Below are positions 32,972 to 43,416 of a stretch of DNA of 64,000 nucleotides, piece by piece. The position numbers and the translations under genes were made by a program. The DNA lies in assembly GCA_907165275.2 (NCBI GenBank), contig OU015659.1, positions 476,501 through 540,500 on the forward strand, in the 5' to 3' direction. The stretch is from Zygaena filipendulae. Taxonomy: Eukaryota; Arthropoda; Insecta; Lepidoptera; Zygaenidae. The notes beneath the pieces were generated by a model that ran no database searches, was not told the DNA's origin, and saw only the letters and a program-made list of their open reading frames with translations. Position 1 is the stretch's first letter; the number at the start of each line of letters is the position of its first letter.

Positions 32972-33727
32972 TTAGAAAAATTTTTCTTTTATAGGTTTCC
33001 CGCATTCGATTTCCCACACCGATGCTGAGTCGGCAATTTTGAAAGCTGCCGCCACAGCATCACCGACGACGTCCGCAGTCTGAACGCCTATCGAATACAT
33101 ATATTCTGGCATACCATCTTCGAATTCGTTGCCCTTCGAGAAAAACTTATCAGTCAAATTGGTTTTGGTGAAACCTGGACACATCGCAAAGACGCGAACA
33201 CCAGTTTTCTGGTAGTTTTCCTTGTGCCCCAGCGCCAGAGTGAATCCTCTCACACCAAACTTGGTAGCTTTGTACGTTGGACAGTATTTGTCGATTGTGT
33301 AACTGTATATGGATGCGATGTTAACTATCGTGCCGCCTCTTCCGCCTCTATCCTTCCTCATGTGCTCACGAAACTTCAAAGACCATTCTATCACTGCGGT
33401 GAGATTGATGGCAACGGTTTTTTTCGGTTCGTTTTCGTCTAGAATACCCGCGTTGTTCACCAGCACGTCAACGTGGCCGAAATCTTGGATTATTTTCTTC
33501 GATACTTCTTCCAGATCTTGGGTCACGTCGCATTGAATAAAAACAGCTTTTTTCTCACCATATTTAGCGTTCAAAGCGTTTGTGGATTTTTCGCCGTGCT
33601 CCTGATTGAAGTCAAGTAAAATTATTGTTTTAACACCACTCTTCGCAAAGGCCTCTGCGATTGCGTAGCCGATATGTCCAGCTCCTCCGGTGATGATAAC
33701 CGTTTTTTCTTCCAAATTTCTCTCCAT
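32972..33727 (-). CDS. SDR5: classical short-chain dehydrogenase
   Basis: A single-exon gene of 251 residues, and the only minus-strand SDR here with a full active site: TGGAGHIG at 13-20, Asp39 (NAD type), NNAG at 91-94, Ser139, Tyr152 and Lys156 (YKATK). It shares the SIYSY and LGHKENY words with the plus-strand group but is well diverged. Predicted function is NAD-dependent alcohol oxidation; the substrate is unknown. The stop codon is only about 100 bp from the Tc1-like element. A TTTAAATA box lies about 70-77 nt upstream of the ATG, and TTATCCTTATCAGTC (GATA-type sites) lies near 33826. Confidence 0.95.
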   Translation of the reverse strand: MERNLEEKTVIITGGAGHIGYAIAEAFAKSGVKTIILLDFNQEHGEKSTNALNAKYGEKKAVFIQCDVTQDLEEVSKKIIQDFGHVDVLVNNAGILDENEPKKTVAINLTAVIEWSLKFREHMRKDRGGRGGTIVNIASIYSYTIDKYCPTYKATKFGVRGFTLALGHKENYQKTGVRVFAMCPGFTKTNLTDKFFSKGNEFEDGMPEYMYSIGVQTADVVGDAVAAAFKIADSASVWEIECGKPIKEKFF

Positions 33728-34380
33728 TTTCGAGTATTATTACGTACACTTGTGAACGATCAGACACTTTACGACTGATAAACTGGTATGGTAAAGTATT
33801 TAAATTTTATTGCACAATCAGTCTTATCCTTATCAGTCAGTAAACAGTCAATATTCGTCGCTTAATGTATGCGGCGTCAAACCAAAACGATCCAAACGGT
33901 CAATAATTATAGATAATAACATTATTATCATTATGAATTATCTTGAGGCACGGTGGTGCCCCCACCAAGTCGAGTCAAATGAAGCGGAAGGGCATTACCT
34001 TTACTCGAAGCGCTTTGTCGTTTTCTTGTACCTTTATAACTTGTGTATGGATCATACTAGATAAACGAAATTCTCGGGATATGTGGTCAATAGTGGACTT
34101 GTAATACATATAAAGTTTTAATTGTATAGCTTTTATACTTTAGATTTTATATGATACCTAAAAAACCCTGATTTCGTCACTGACTCACTGATGATCATCA
34201 AAATTGTATGTGGGTATTGTGGGTATGTCCTAATGTCCTAGAAAGCTGAAATTTGGTAAGCTAGTATTAGTACACAAACGACAAAAAAAATATAAATAAC
34301 TTTTATCCCCCAACCCCTTAAACTAGGGGATGAAAGTTTGTATGAGAACTCCGCAATTTTGGCTTACAAAAACAAATGTA

Positions 34381-34497
34381 ATCCCACCAAAAACGATTTA
34401 TGTAAAATGTTGCCAGGACGAGATAACTTTTTGACAGTGCCGGTCATATTATTATCTCGTCTTGGCAACATTTTACTGAAAATGTTTTTCGTGGGAT
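34381..34497. mobile_element. Short palindromic MITE (117 bp)
   Basis: The ends ATCCCACCAAAAACG and CGTGGGAT face each other. TGTAAAATGTTGCCAGGACG pairs with CGTCTTGGCAACATTTTACT. A partial relative begins near 29612 (CTCCCACCAAAAACATTTTC). Confidence 0.8.
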
Positions 34498-34671
34498 AAT
34501 ATTATTTATAGATACATTATATAATAATTGTAGTGTAACGTATCGTTTTTTTTTTAATATGCGTGTTATATCACCTATTGTAACTTGTATGTAGATATGT
34601 GTATAAAGATGTATTATTTTTTACTTTTATGTAAATATTTAGATGGGACGGTTTCTGTACATCTAAACTAA

Positions 34672-34867
34672 TTTTATAAAGGGAAAAGAACAGATTTTTT
34701 GTTTTTTGTTACGATTTAACTCAAAAACTACTGGACCTATTTCAAAAATTCTTTCACCATTAGAATGCTAAATAATCCCTGAGTAACAAAGGCTATAATT
34801 GTAACTGGGAAGTCCAGCGGGAACTCCGACCGCCGATTACCGGGGTGAACCTGCGGGAAACGGCTAG
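34672..34867 (+). mobile_element. Helitron-like copy
   Basis: Ends GGAAACGGCTAG at 34867, then A. Same subfamily as 7146-7336 and 46519-46720 (word TTTCAAAAATTCTTTCAC). Confidence 0.6.
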
Positions 34868-35681
34868 TAAATATAATGATTTTGATGCGAGCCTGTTTGG
34901 AGTCAAAAGGAATTCAAAGGTGGATTTTTGAATTGGAATGAAATTATAAAAAATTGTAAGTCCGTTAAAAAATAGAAAATACATAATTTGAATTTGTATT
35001 ATGGAAAGCCGAAACGGAGTATAAATATTTTATCAGCTATTTTAAAAATAAAAAGAACAAAATTGAAGGAAGCATCACAACGAAGAGTATTCCGCCGCCA
35101 TGTTACAACGTCAACAAATAAATCCAAACAGTTCGTCGACTTGTCTAACCACAGAGTCTAACATTTTGGAACAATAATGACCAAATAGTTAGAGTTAAGT
35201 CAGTTTAACAATTCAGAGAAAAAATTTTCAAACAGTTCGATTATCGAACTAGAATACTGGTAGGACTACCCCGATATTTGGTCTCAACGTATCGTACTTA
35301 ATTATATGATCACTTAAAAAAATGAAAGATACCTGTCCAGTACTTTTTTCATGTAGAAAACTTAACTTTAGTCATCTGGTTCAAATCCATCAACTGCTTC
35401 GTAAAACTAGTTTGAATTCGAAAAATGATACCTTGAGCTGTTTAAACATCCAGTGCCAGCAGCTTGAACCGATCGTCAGTCAGTTTTACTTTTGTGAGTT
35501 TTGAGATTTCCTCAGGAACTTTTGACATAACTATGAAAGAAAGACATTTTATTTGGCATAAAACTATCGTTTCGATGAAACAAATGTATCGTGTGAATAT
35601 GACCTCATTCAAATCTATTGTAAGTAATGAAATTGGTAGATAATTAAATTATTAGTAATTCAATAAAATAAAAACTATTTA

Positions 35682-36446
35682 CTATAATAATATTTTTTCA
35701 ATGGGTCTACCGCCTTCTATAGACCACGCCGTTCCACTTTCGGCATGCTCGAACACTTCCACTGCTGCTTTGCCCACCGCATCGGCATCCTGCCAAGTCT
35801 GCGTTTTCAGATACTCCAAAAAGTCATTCTGCATTTTCTGGCCCGGCATCGTCTCAGGGGCTAAACCCATTCCGGTTTTGGTCCACCCCGGACAAAGAGT
35901 CAGAACCCTTACTCCAGTATGTTCATAAAAGTAACTATGACCCAAACATTTCGCAAAACCTAATACACCGAAGTTGGCAGCTTGAAACGTTGGCAAGAAC
36001 GGATCGACTTTGAAAGCATGAGAAGATGACACAATCATAATAGTGCCTTCATGTCCATCTGCGTTATGTTTAGCATACTCCCAAAACTTCAAGCACCAAT
36101 CTATCATCCAACCGAGGTTTACGTCCATGGCTTTTATTCTGTCTCCTTCATCGAGTATGGCGCAACAAGAGATCATTACATCGACTCTACCGTATCTTTC
36201 CACAATAAGTTTGGGAAAATCTTCCAGATCTAATCTAACGTCGCATTTAATGAACACTGCTTTTCCTTCGCCGTGTTTAGCGTTGAGTTTATTTTCCACG
36301 TCGATTCCGTTTTGTTCGTTGATATCAAACAGAACAATGACTTTTGCTCCTCTGCTTAAGAAATTATCTGCTATTGAACTACCGATGCCACCGGCTCCTC
36401 CTGTGATAGTTATTAGTTTATCTTCAATGTTGCGACTCACGTCCAT
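35682..36446 (-). CDS. SDR6: short-chain dehydrogenase-like protein without catalytic Tyr and Lys
   Basis: A single-exon gene of 254 residues, full length and uninterrupted. The cofactor half is kept (TGGAGGIG at 15-22, Asp41 at the NAD-selecting position), but NNAG is replaced by SCCA at 93-96. The YxxxK motif reads FQAAN, with Phe154 and Asn158, while Ser141 remains. An SDR without the Tyr and Lys should not transfer hydride in the usual way. No stop or frameshift is present and the protein keeps normal SDR length and a C-terminus like its neighbours (ESGTAWSIEGGRPIEK). It is therefore more likely a retained pseudoenzyme, for example a ligand binder, than a dying gene. It groups with SDR7 and SDR8 by the words DPFLPT and QAAN. 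Confidence 0.9.
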   Translation of the reverse strand: MDVSRNIEDKLITITGGAGGIGSSIADNFLSRGAKVIVLFDINEQNGIDVENKLNAKHGEGKAVFIKCDVRLDLEDFPKLIVERYGRVDVMISCCAILDEGDRIKAMDVNLGWMIDWCLKFWEYAKHNADGHEGTIMIVSSSHAFKVDPFLPTFQAANFGVLGFAKCLGHSYFYEHTGVRVLTLCPGWTKTGMGLAPETMPGQKMQNDFLEYLKTQTWQDADAVGKAAVEVFEHAESGTAWSIEGGRPIEKILL

Positions 36447-36676
36447 CTTCGATGATATTCTACAATTTACTAAATAAAATGTATTTAATTCTGCTCGATA
36501 TCTTTAAAACACATAAAATTAACCCCGTTAAATGACACACTTACCAGTCTCGTTGCATTTGCTTATCGTATTATTTAGTACCCCGGAACGAAACTATGTT
36601 ATAACTAGCTTGTGCCAACGGCTTAGCTCGCGTTAATGTAAGTTTTGTATCACTCGGATACAGTACTATATAGAAG

Positions 36677-36947
36677 TTTTTTTTTTTTTTTTTTTATCCA
36701 CTTCACAACACACAGATCTACTTGATCCCACACTAAGCTATAAGCTTGTGTCGTGGAAACCAAGCAAACGTGGTATATACTACACATATTATTACATATA
36801 TATTATACTATAGATATATATATACACACCCAGACTGGAAAATGGAACCCTGTGTTCATCACACAAAGTCCACCCCCACCGGGAATCGAACCCGGAACCT
36901 CTTGATTAGCGGGCAGGCATGGTGACCATTGCGCCAATCGGGTCGTC
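36677..36947 (-). mobile_element. tRNA-derived SINE
   Basis: Read on the minus strand: an A-box-like TGGCGCAATGG near 36923-36936, then a perfect B box GGTTCGATTCC (36882-36892), a body, and a poly(A) tail (T run at 36677-36695). It sits inside a minus-oriented Helitron-like copy (36604 to about 36996). Partial relatives occur at 46931-47110 and 62765-62849. Confidence 0.85.
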
Positions 36948-37134
36948 TTATCTTTAAGATGATCGGTTGAGTGGTAAAGGCATAAGATTAGCTAGGATTT
37001 CCAGCTTTTTAAATATTTATTCCTAAAGAATAGGGAGATATGATTTTTTAATAAAGTCTTTGTGAATGGCTGCCTATTTCAACTTGTTTCTTTTTATTTA
37101 CAGACAAAATTGATATAAGTAGGTACGTACCTAT

Positions 37135-37484
37135 ACAACGTGTTAACGAATTAAATGAAAAACTGATACACCCCATTTAAAAAAATAAACAATAACATGG
37201 TTAAAATATATTTTATATCGAAAAAATTTATGCTTTAAAAGTTATTCAACATTAGTTTGGAGGTGACCTATCTACGAAATTCCAAGCACTACGCCCGCGC
37301 CTACCGATTCGAATTTTTTTTCTGCGGGCGGCGTACGCGCCAAATATTGTATTATAAATAATTTAGACATGGGCTGGTAAAAATTAAATAATATAACCTA
37401 TGTTTAAACATAGTGCGATCGATTCGCTTGTCGATTCCGAGCAAACTACTTTCTAGTTTTCAGTTAATTCATTAACACGTTGTA
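37135..37484. mobile_element. Full-length MITE-A, inverted orientation
   Basis: Ends ACAACGTGTTAACGAATTAA and TTAATTCATTAACACGTTGT, with TATA on both sides as a possible target duplication. The interior is the reverse of the 20895-21231 copy. Confidence 0.85.
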
Positions 37485-37764
37485 TAGAAATTAATCTTCC
37501 TAAACTACTTTTCTTGGATCATCTGTACACTGTAGGTGGTAGTAGGCATTAAAAAAAGATAATTGACTGTGTAAGACTTAATCACCGATCAGTAAGTGAC
37601 CTATCCATTAGAAGCCATAGATATATTCAATTAGAAGGCTTACCGTATAAGTGTGATTAAATGTAAGAAGACAATAGAACATGTACTAAATAATAAAACT
37701 ACATTTTCAACGGTTTTAAAATTGATATTGCTGTTTAAGATAAATTACGGCATAATCAACGCAA

Positions 37765-37955
37765 TCTATCTAATATATATAAATCACGTGTCACGTTGTT
37801 TGTCCGCGATGGACTCCGAAACTACTGAACAGATTTTGATAAAATTTTGCAACCATTTATAATATGGTCCAACTTAAAAGATAGGATAGTTTTTATCCCG
37901 GAATTCCCGCGGGAACTACGAAATTACCGCGGATGTAATCGCGGGGGACAGCTAG
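37765..37955 (+). mobile_element. Full-length Helitron-like element
   Basis: Starts TCTATCTAATATATATAAAT after an A and ends GGGGGACAGCTAG before a T. It matches the inverted copy at 46271-46468 end to end. Confidence 0.75.
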
Positions 37956-38014
37956 TATATATATAAAATCCTTTGTAGTAGTATATAGTACATACTTAGT
38001 ATTTGTTCATTTTG

Positions 38015-38356
38015 TTTATAAATTTGTCTGCCTGCGTCCGTGACGCTTCCGCAAGGCTCCAGCGGAAGACCAGCGCCGGGTGGTCCTTACAACCACCCGA
38101 CTTATGCTGAGCTGGCCGCCTATTTGTCACAATACGGTGTCTAATCACAATGTTCAAATAAGTGTTTCCGTAATTTTAAGTAGGTGTCCGTTTCTCAGCC
38201 GTCGGATGGAGTCCGCCCACAGATCTTCGGCTGGCGGCGTCTGTCCGTCGGTTGAGAAGCGACCCTCAATACTTGTTATATATGTTTAGTTGTTGTACAC
38301 GTATGCTGTAAATCTTTGTGTTGTGTCAAATAAAGTTTATCAATTCAATTCAATTT
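38015..38356 (+). mobile_element. Non-LTR retrotransposon 3' end (putative)
   Basis: A locally GC-richer block (38038-38270) runs into AATAAAGTTTATCAATTCAATTC, a simple AATTC repeat tail typical of LINE 3' ends. No reverse-transcriptase frame remains. Confidence 0.5.
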
Positions 38357-38363
38357 GTCCTGA

Positions 38364-38572
38364 ATGACTGATGGATCAACGCACAGCCTAAACCGCTGAT
38401 CGTAGAGACCTGAAACTTGGAGAGTGTGTTCTTTGTATGACGTAGGTATCCGATAAGAAAGGATTTTGAAAATTCAACCCCTAAGAGGATGAAAAGGGGT
38501 TGAAAAGTTTGTATGGAACATTTCCGCCGGAACTTCGAAATTATCGCGGGTGAAACCGTGCGGGATAGCTAG
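38364..38572 (+). mobile_element. Helitron-like copy
   Basis: Starts TCCTGAATGACTGATG and ends GTGAAACCGTGCGGGATAGC plus TAG at 38572, then T. Confidence 0.65.
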
Positions 38573-39013
38573 TGCCTGTTAATTATTTTTTTTATCTGGA
38601 ATCATATAGAAAATTCAAATGCATATACCTATTTTAAAATTGAAAACTATTTTAGTATCCGTTGTTCATCTTTGGCTTTCTTAAAGGAAACATTCAATTC
38701 ATAAATTAAAATCATAAAAAAAAAAATTGTTTTTTTTTTTTTTAATTTATTTATTACCAGGCACACATTATAAAGGCATGCATAATAAATAATAAAAACA
38801 TTGTTAGTAAACAAATTATTTATGTAGTTATATATATGAACACAATCATTTTCATAATAGGTATTAATAATTTTTGTTTACTGAAGAAATAAACAAAATA
38901 CCTATTTTTTAAGAAAATGGCCATGAACCTATGTTACATTGTTATTTTTGGAACATCTTCATCTAGACTATTCTTTAAAAACCAAGATTGTCATCGTTTA
39001 ATAGATACAGAAG

Positions 39014-39766
39014 TTAAATTGTAGTAATTTTTCCATCTTCTATTGCCCACACTTCGCCACTCTCACCTTTCTCGAACATTTCTACAGCAGCTTCACCTAC
39101 CACATCTGGGTCTTGAAAATGTTGAAATTCCAGGTACTTGAGGAAGTCCCTCTGTAATTTTTCATCACCGGGCATCGTTCGCGGCTCCACCATCATCGGA
39201 GTGTCCGTGAACCCTGGACACAGAGCCATCACACGTACACCAAATTTATTATAGTTGAAACTGTGTCCTAAAGATTTTGTAAATCCTACAACAGCGAGAT
39301 TTGCCGCTTGATACGTAGGCAGAAATGGATCAATTTTCTTCGCGTGAGTCGATGCTACGTTAATTATTGTGCCACCGAAGCCTCCTTTATCAGCTCTGAT
39401 AAATCTCCAAAGTTTGAGGGTCCAGTCGATGAGCCAGGCGGCGTTTATTACAATAGTCTTTCTTCTGTTTGTTTCGTCTAAAATGCCAGCACAATTGAAT
39501 AAAATATTAATAGAACCAAACGTTCTGTAAATCCTTTTTAGTACCCACTCTAGGTCGAGCATGACGTCACACTTTAAGAATACGGCTTTAAACCTTCCAT
39601 ACTTTGCTTCCAGCGCTTCAGTAGCTTCCTCGCCTCTTTCTTCATCGATATCCAGCAATATAACAACTCTAGCTTGTTTTGATAGAAAGTGATTGGCTAT
39701 AGCTTGAGCAATGCTTCCAGCACCTCCGGTTATTAAGACGACTTGCCCTTTAACTTCTTTGATCAT
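39014..39766 (-). CDS. SDR7: short-chain dehydrogenase-like protein without catalytic Lys
   Basis: A single-exon gene of 250 residues. The frame extends 16 codons upstream to another ATG, but the start at 39766 (MIKEVKG) is preferred because SDR8 begins MTKEVKG. The glycine motif is TGGAGSIA at 13-20, with Ala instead of the last Gly. Asp39 suggests NAD type, NCAG is at 91-94, and Ser139 and Tyr152 are present. The Lys of YxxxK is Asn156 (YQAAN). Loss of this Lys removes the residue that lowers the Tyr pKa and holds the nicotinamide ribose, so normal dehydrogenase activity is doubtful. The frame is fully open and the C-terminal third is nearly identical to SDR8, indicating recent duplication. 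Confidence 0.92.
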   Translation of the reverse strand: MIKEVKGQVVLITGGAGSIAQAIANHFLSKQARVVILLDIDEERGEEATEALEAKYGRFKAVFLKCDVMLDLEWVLKRIYRTFGSINILFNCAGILDETNRRKTIVINAAWLIDWTLKLWRFIRADKGGFGGTIINVASTHAKKIDPFLPTYQAANLAVVGFTKSLGHSFNYNKFGVRVMALCPGFTDTPMMVEPRTMPGDEKLQRDFLKYLEFQHFQDPDVVGEAAVEMFEKGESGEVWAIEDGKITTI

Positions 39767-42082
39767 GCAATTTTTTTCTTTGGGAATAAATTTTAAAAAA
39801 ATAATTCTACACAACTTCCAATTGCTAAGTTAGTGGAAGACACAAATATGAGCACATACCACTGCGTCGACTGCCATTGTACAATCCAACTATCTATTGT
39901 TACACAAGGCGCCCACACAGATAAACTTCAGATTTAGGATAGCTGTCCAGCTAGTCATGAGCGAGAAAGATGGGCAGTGAGCGGTTTTTTTTTCTTTAAA
40001 AATCCGCTAGTAAAATAGTTTAATTTTTTTTATCCTCTTGCTTAGGTTTGATGAATAAGTTAAGTAAGTAACTTTTGTATTTTGGCCGTATACTTAAAAA
40101 TTAATCGTCGTTATAAATCGTATAGTTTTTTGTAATCCTTTTGTTTCTTTTCATTGACCCTTGAATTTGTCTGAAATAATGATTTGTTTTGTATGCGAAA
40201 AACTTTTATAATTGAATATACATTACCGATACATTAGAACTATTTAAGTGATTTGAAATAAGCCAAAAAAAAATTTAAATAACCAATAAAAAAAGTTCGT
40301 ATTACTATCAAAAAGGTGAGATTTTTTTAATTTTCGGGAAACCACAATTCAGAGAGCTTGTGAGTTTTTTTTTATGTACAAAACAAGCCAGATAAGAGTA
40401 AGGAACAATGGTAAAAAGATGAGAATTATCACTTTATCATTGAAGCTAAGTGCACTGTTCAAATGTTCATCTTCCGCGCTCAACTCTAGTGGACAGCCGG
40501 CCTTAGAATAACAACCGGCAATGCTCAAAGTTTGACATTAATAGTCACTTATATAGGCATGCTGCCTTGGTATGAAAATCCAAAATTACATTTGGTCGTC
40601 ACGTCAGTTATTCCGGACTATTTACTACGGATACTTTTTATTCCGGAATTCCCGCGGAAACTCCGAATTTCCCACGGGTAAAACCACGGGGAACAGCTAT
40701 CTCTCGATTTATTGAACCGATTTTGAAAATTCTTTTACTTATAGGAAGCTACAGTGATCCTGAGTGATATAGGGTTTTTTATCCCAGAATTCCCGTGGGA
40801 ACTCCGGATAATGATGTCGGCAAACATCAGTGAATTTTGTTGAAAACTTGACATCGGTCTTCGATTGCATTGTTTTTATAACCTATGACTTGAACTCTAT
40901 CGGAACCAAAACAAAGCGCAGACCATTAAGAAATGTTTCTATGTCAATTAGGAAATCCACCCAAAATGAAAACCTTATATTTTGCTCTCTATATTATTAT
41001 AGGTTATAAAAGCAATGCAATCGGAGACCGATGTCAAGTTGTCAACAGAATTCACTGATGTTTGCCGACATCATTATCACATGTCAAATGCCTTGCATAA
41101 CACTGACATCGCTTGCCCAACTTTTCAAAAAGTGAAACTTAGTAAATTTAACTGCTATTTATCTTAGAAATCTTAAATCTTAGCTAACTGTACGTCCAGA
41201 TATCCAGATCTCTGATCATGAAATAATAGAGTACCATAGTTTTAAAATTTTAGTTGTTGAAGCAGGTTATACTTGAAACAAGCAAATTAAAAATAAAGAA
41301 AATTTAGAATATTTTTCAAATACCTAACACTAGTCATTCTTCTACTATTTTGTATTAATCATGAAATATGGCAAATGCGCTGTCGGGAATACAGAGAAGA
41401 ATATAGGATACTTTTTATCCTCGAACTCTTTCAGGAATTCCGAAATTAACCAGTAATATGAAAGTCTATGAGTGGATGTTAGTATGTTTGTTGATCTTTT
41501 ACACGGAAAGGGCTGGACGGATTTCAACAAAATCTGGTACTAACCAACAATCTATAAAATACTTTTAACCCGGAATTCTTCGAGGAATCTTGAAATTGAC
41601 GTAAGTAAACCAAGGGGACAGCTAGCAATATTGGAATGTCTCAGTTGAATATCTATATAGGTGTATTTATTGAAGTAAAATGTATATATTTTATATTGCT
41701 ATTCTTTTAGTGTTTGTAGTTTTTTTTCTCAATATTATAACATTTGGATAAAAAAATAAAAACATGAATAATAAAACAAATTTTATAGGGAACTATATCA
41801 ATGTACCTATACAATAATTATCATTATAACTCTTGATTGTAACGAATAAAAAAAAATGTTATTACAATGGCTATAACAATGTATGATTAAATTAAATGCA
41901 CAATTCACATAATTACTATCACAACTATAATAATAATAATCCACTAATAATAATAATAATAAACTAACTTAATATGTTAAGAAAACAAAGTTAAATGACC
42001 ACAAAGAAGTATTTTTGTATCTAAGTTATATCTTCATCTTGAAAGAATGCTTTAAACTTTCACCGTCTGATAGATAAAGAAG
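39767..42082. other. Intergenic region between SDR7 and SDR8
   Basis: No gene seen. The SDR7 upstream flank up to about 40510 is similar to the SDR8 upstream flank. Helitron-like fragments lie at about 40630-40805 and 41345-41625, with a palindromic MITE at 40807-41078 inside the first group. Confidence 0.6.
40807..41078. mobile_element. Palindromic MITE-D (about 272 bp)
   Basis: GATAATGATGTCGGCAAACA at the left is matched by TGTTTGCCGACATCATTATC at the right. The inverted match continues for about 75 bp through AACTTGACATCGGTC and ATTGCATTG. It appears to interrupt a Helitron-like fragment. Confidence 0.85.
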
Positions 42083-42835
42083 TTAAATTATAGTAATTTT
42101 TCCATCTTCTATTGCCCACACTTCGCCACTCTCAGCTTTCTCGAACATTTCTACAGCAGCTTCACCTACCACATCTGGGTATTGAAAATGTTGAGATTCC
42201 AGGTACTTGAGGAAGTCCCTCTGTAATTTTTCATCACCGGGCATCGTTCGCGGCTCCACCATCATCGGAGTGTCCGTGAACCCTGGACACAGAGCCATCA
42301 CACGTACACCAAATTTATTATAGTTGAAACTGTGTCCTAAAGATTTTGTAAATCCTACAACAGCGAGATTCGCCGCTTGATACGTAGGCAGAAATGGATC
42401 AGTTTTCGTCGCGTGAGCCGATGCTACGTTAATTATTGTGCCACCGAAGCCTCCTTTGTCAGTTCTTACAAATCTCCAAAATTTCAGGGTCCAGTCGATG
42501 AGCCAGGCGGCGTTTATTTCAATAGTCTTTCTTCTGTTTGTTTCGTCTAAAACGCCAGCACAATTGATCACAATATTGTACGAACCGAACGTTCTGTAAA
42601 TTCTTTTTGGCATCCACTCTAAGTCGAGCGTGACGTCACACTTTAAGAATACGGCTTTAAATCTTCCATACTTTGCTTCCAGTGCTTCAGCAGCTTTCTC
42701 GCCTCTTTCTTCATCGATGTCTAACAATACAACAACTCTAGCTTGTTTTTTAAGAAAATAATTAGCTATAGCTTGAGCAATGCTGCCAGCGCCTCCAGCT
42801 ATTAACACAACTTGTCCTTTAACTTCTTTAGTCAT
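42083..42835 (-). CDS. SDR8: short-chain dehydrogenase-like protein without catalytic Lys
   Basis: A single-exon gene of 250 residues, the closest paralogue of SDR7 with near identity from about residue 160 to the end. The glycine motif has drifted further (AGGAGSIA, with Ala13 for Thr and Ala20 for Gly). NCAG is at 91-94, Ser139 and Tyr152 are present, and Asn156 replaces the catalytic Lys. As in SDR6 and SDR7 the frame is open and of normal length. The shared Lys-to-Asn change shows that the loss predates the SDR7/SDR8 duplication and probably the split from SDR6. The function is unknown; ordinary NAD-dependent oxidation is unlikely. Confidence 0.92.
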   Translation of the reverse strand: MTKEVKGQVVLIAGGAGSIAQAIANYFLKKQARVVVLLDIDEERGEKAAEALEAKYGRFKAVFLKCDVTLDLEWMPKRIYRTFGSYNIVINCAGVLDETNRRKTIEINAAWLIDWTLKFWRFVRTDKGGFGGTIINVASAHATKTDPFLPTYQAANLAVVGFTKSLGHSFNYNKFGVRVMALCPGFTDTPMMVEPRTMPGDEKLQRDFLKYLESQHFQYPDVVGEAAVEMFEKAESGEVWAIEDGKITII

Positions 42836-43196
42836 AATAAACTTTTATAGATTAATAAAACCAATGTTTAAAAAATAAATACCTGCAAGCTACATCAGTA
42901 GAAGACATCAATATGAGTAGGTATATTATTTTATTGTCTTTCATAGTATAACCGAACTATCTTTTGTCGGACGAAGGCACAAACACTGATAAGCTCCAGT
43001 TTTAGGGGAGCTCTACAGTCACTCCTAAGCGATTGGATGCGGATTTTTCTCGAAACATCATGAATACAAAATTAAAAATATATTTTCTAAATAGTTTCAC
43101 AGTTTTCATAGAACAAACTTCAAACTAAAGTTAAAATCTTTTTTACTAGAGAAACAAAAAGAATTGTCTTAGCCGTTTCTGATTTATTTCTGATTA

Positions 43197-43341
43197 ACTG
43201 TTGCCCGCGGTTTCACTCGCGATAGATTCGGAGTTCCCGCGGAAATTTCGGGATGAAGGTGACGGGATGACAACGTCATGATGACAACGTGTATGCAAAG
43301 TTTCACGATGATCGGCTGAGCCATTGGGGCGTGAAAGCGTA

Positions 43342-43386
<45 letters not shown>

Positions 43387-43416
43387 GTTACCTTCGCATT
43401 TGTATTATTAGTAGGA
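43197..43416 (-). mobile_element. Helitron-like copy with internal (ACAG)n expansion
   Basis: Minus-oriented, ending GTATTATTAGTAGGA at 43416. Inside, at 43342-43386, an uninterrupted ACAG repeat has grown from the short CAAACAAACA tract that sits at this place in other copies. Confidence 0.7.

Larger units (their letters stand above)
33728..35681. other. Intergenic region between SDR5 and SDR6
   Basis: No gene seen. It holds the SDR5 promoter region, a short palindromic MITE at 34381-34497 and a Helitron-like copy at 34672-34867. A TTTATT on the + strand at 35548 could be the SDR6 poly(A) signal. Confidence 0.55.
36447..39013. other. Intergenic region between SDR6 and SDR7
   Basis: No gene seen. 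In order: a Helitron-like copy split by a SINE (36604-36996), a MITE-A (37135-37484), a Helitron-like copy (37765-37955), a retroposon 3' end (38015-38356) and another Helitron-like copy (38364-38572). The remainder is AT-rich. Confidence 0.6.

Noticed and set aside
36881..36947. Possible tRNA gene on the minus strand (A-box-like region and perfect B box)
   Set aside because: It is followed by a long non-tRNA body and a poly(A) tail and recurs in truncated form elsewhere, so it is a SINE, not a functional tRNA.
39767..39814. 16-codon upstream extension of SDR7
   Set aside because: SDR8, its near-identical paralogue, starts at the equivalent of the ATG at 39766 and has no such extension, and the added residues do not resemble an SDR N-terminus.
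43342..43386. Regular short repeat that could be mistaken for a structured array
   Set aside because: It is a simple ACAG microsatellite inside a Helitron-like copy, with no spacers.
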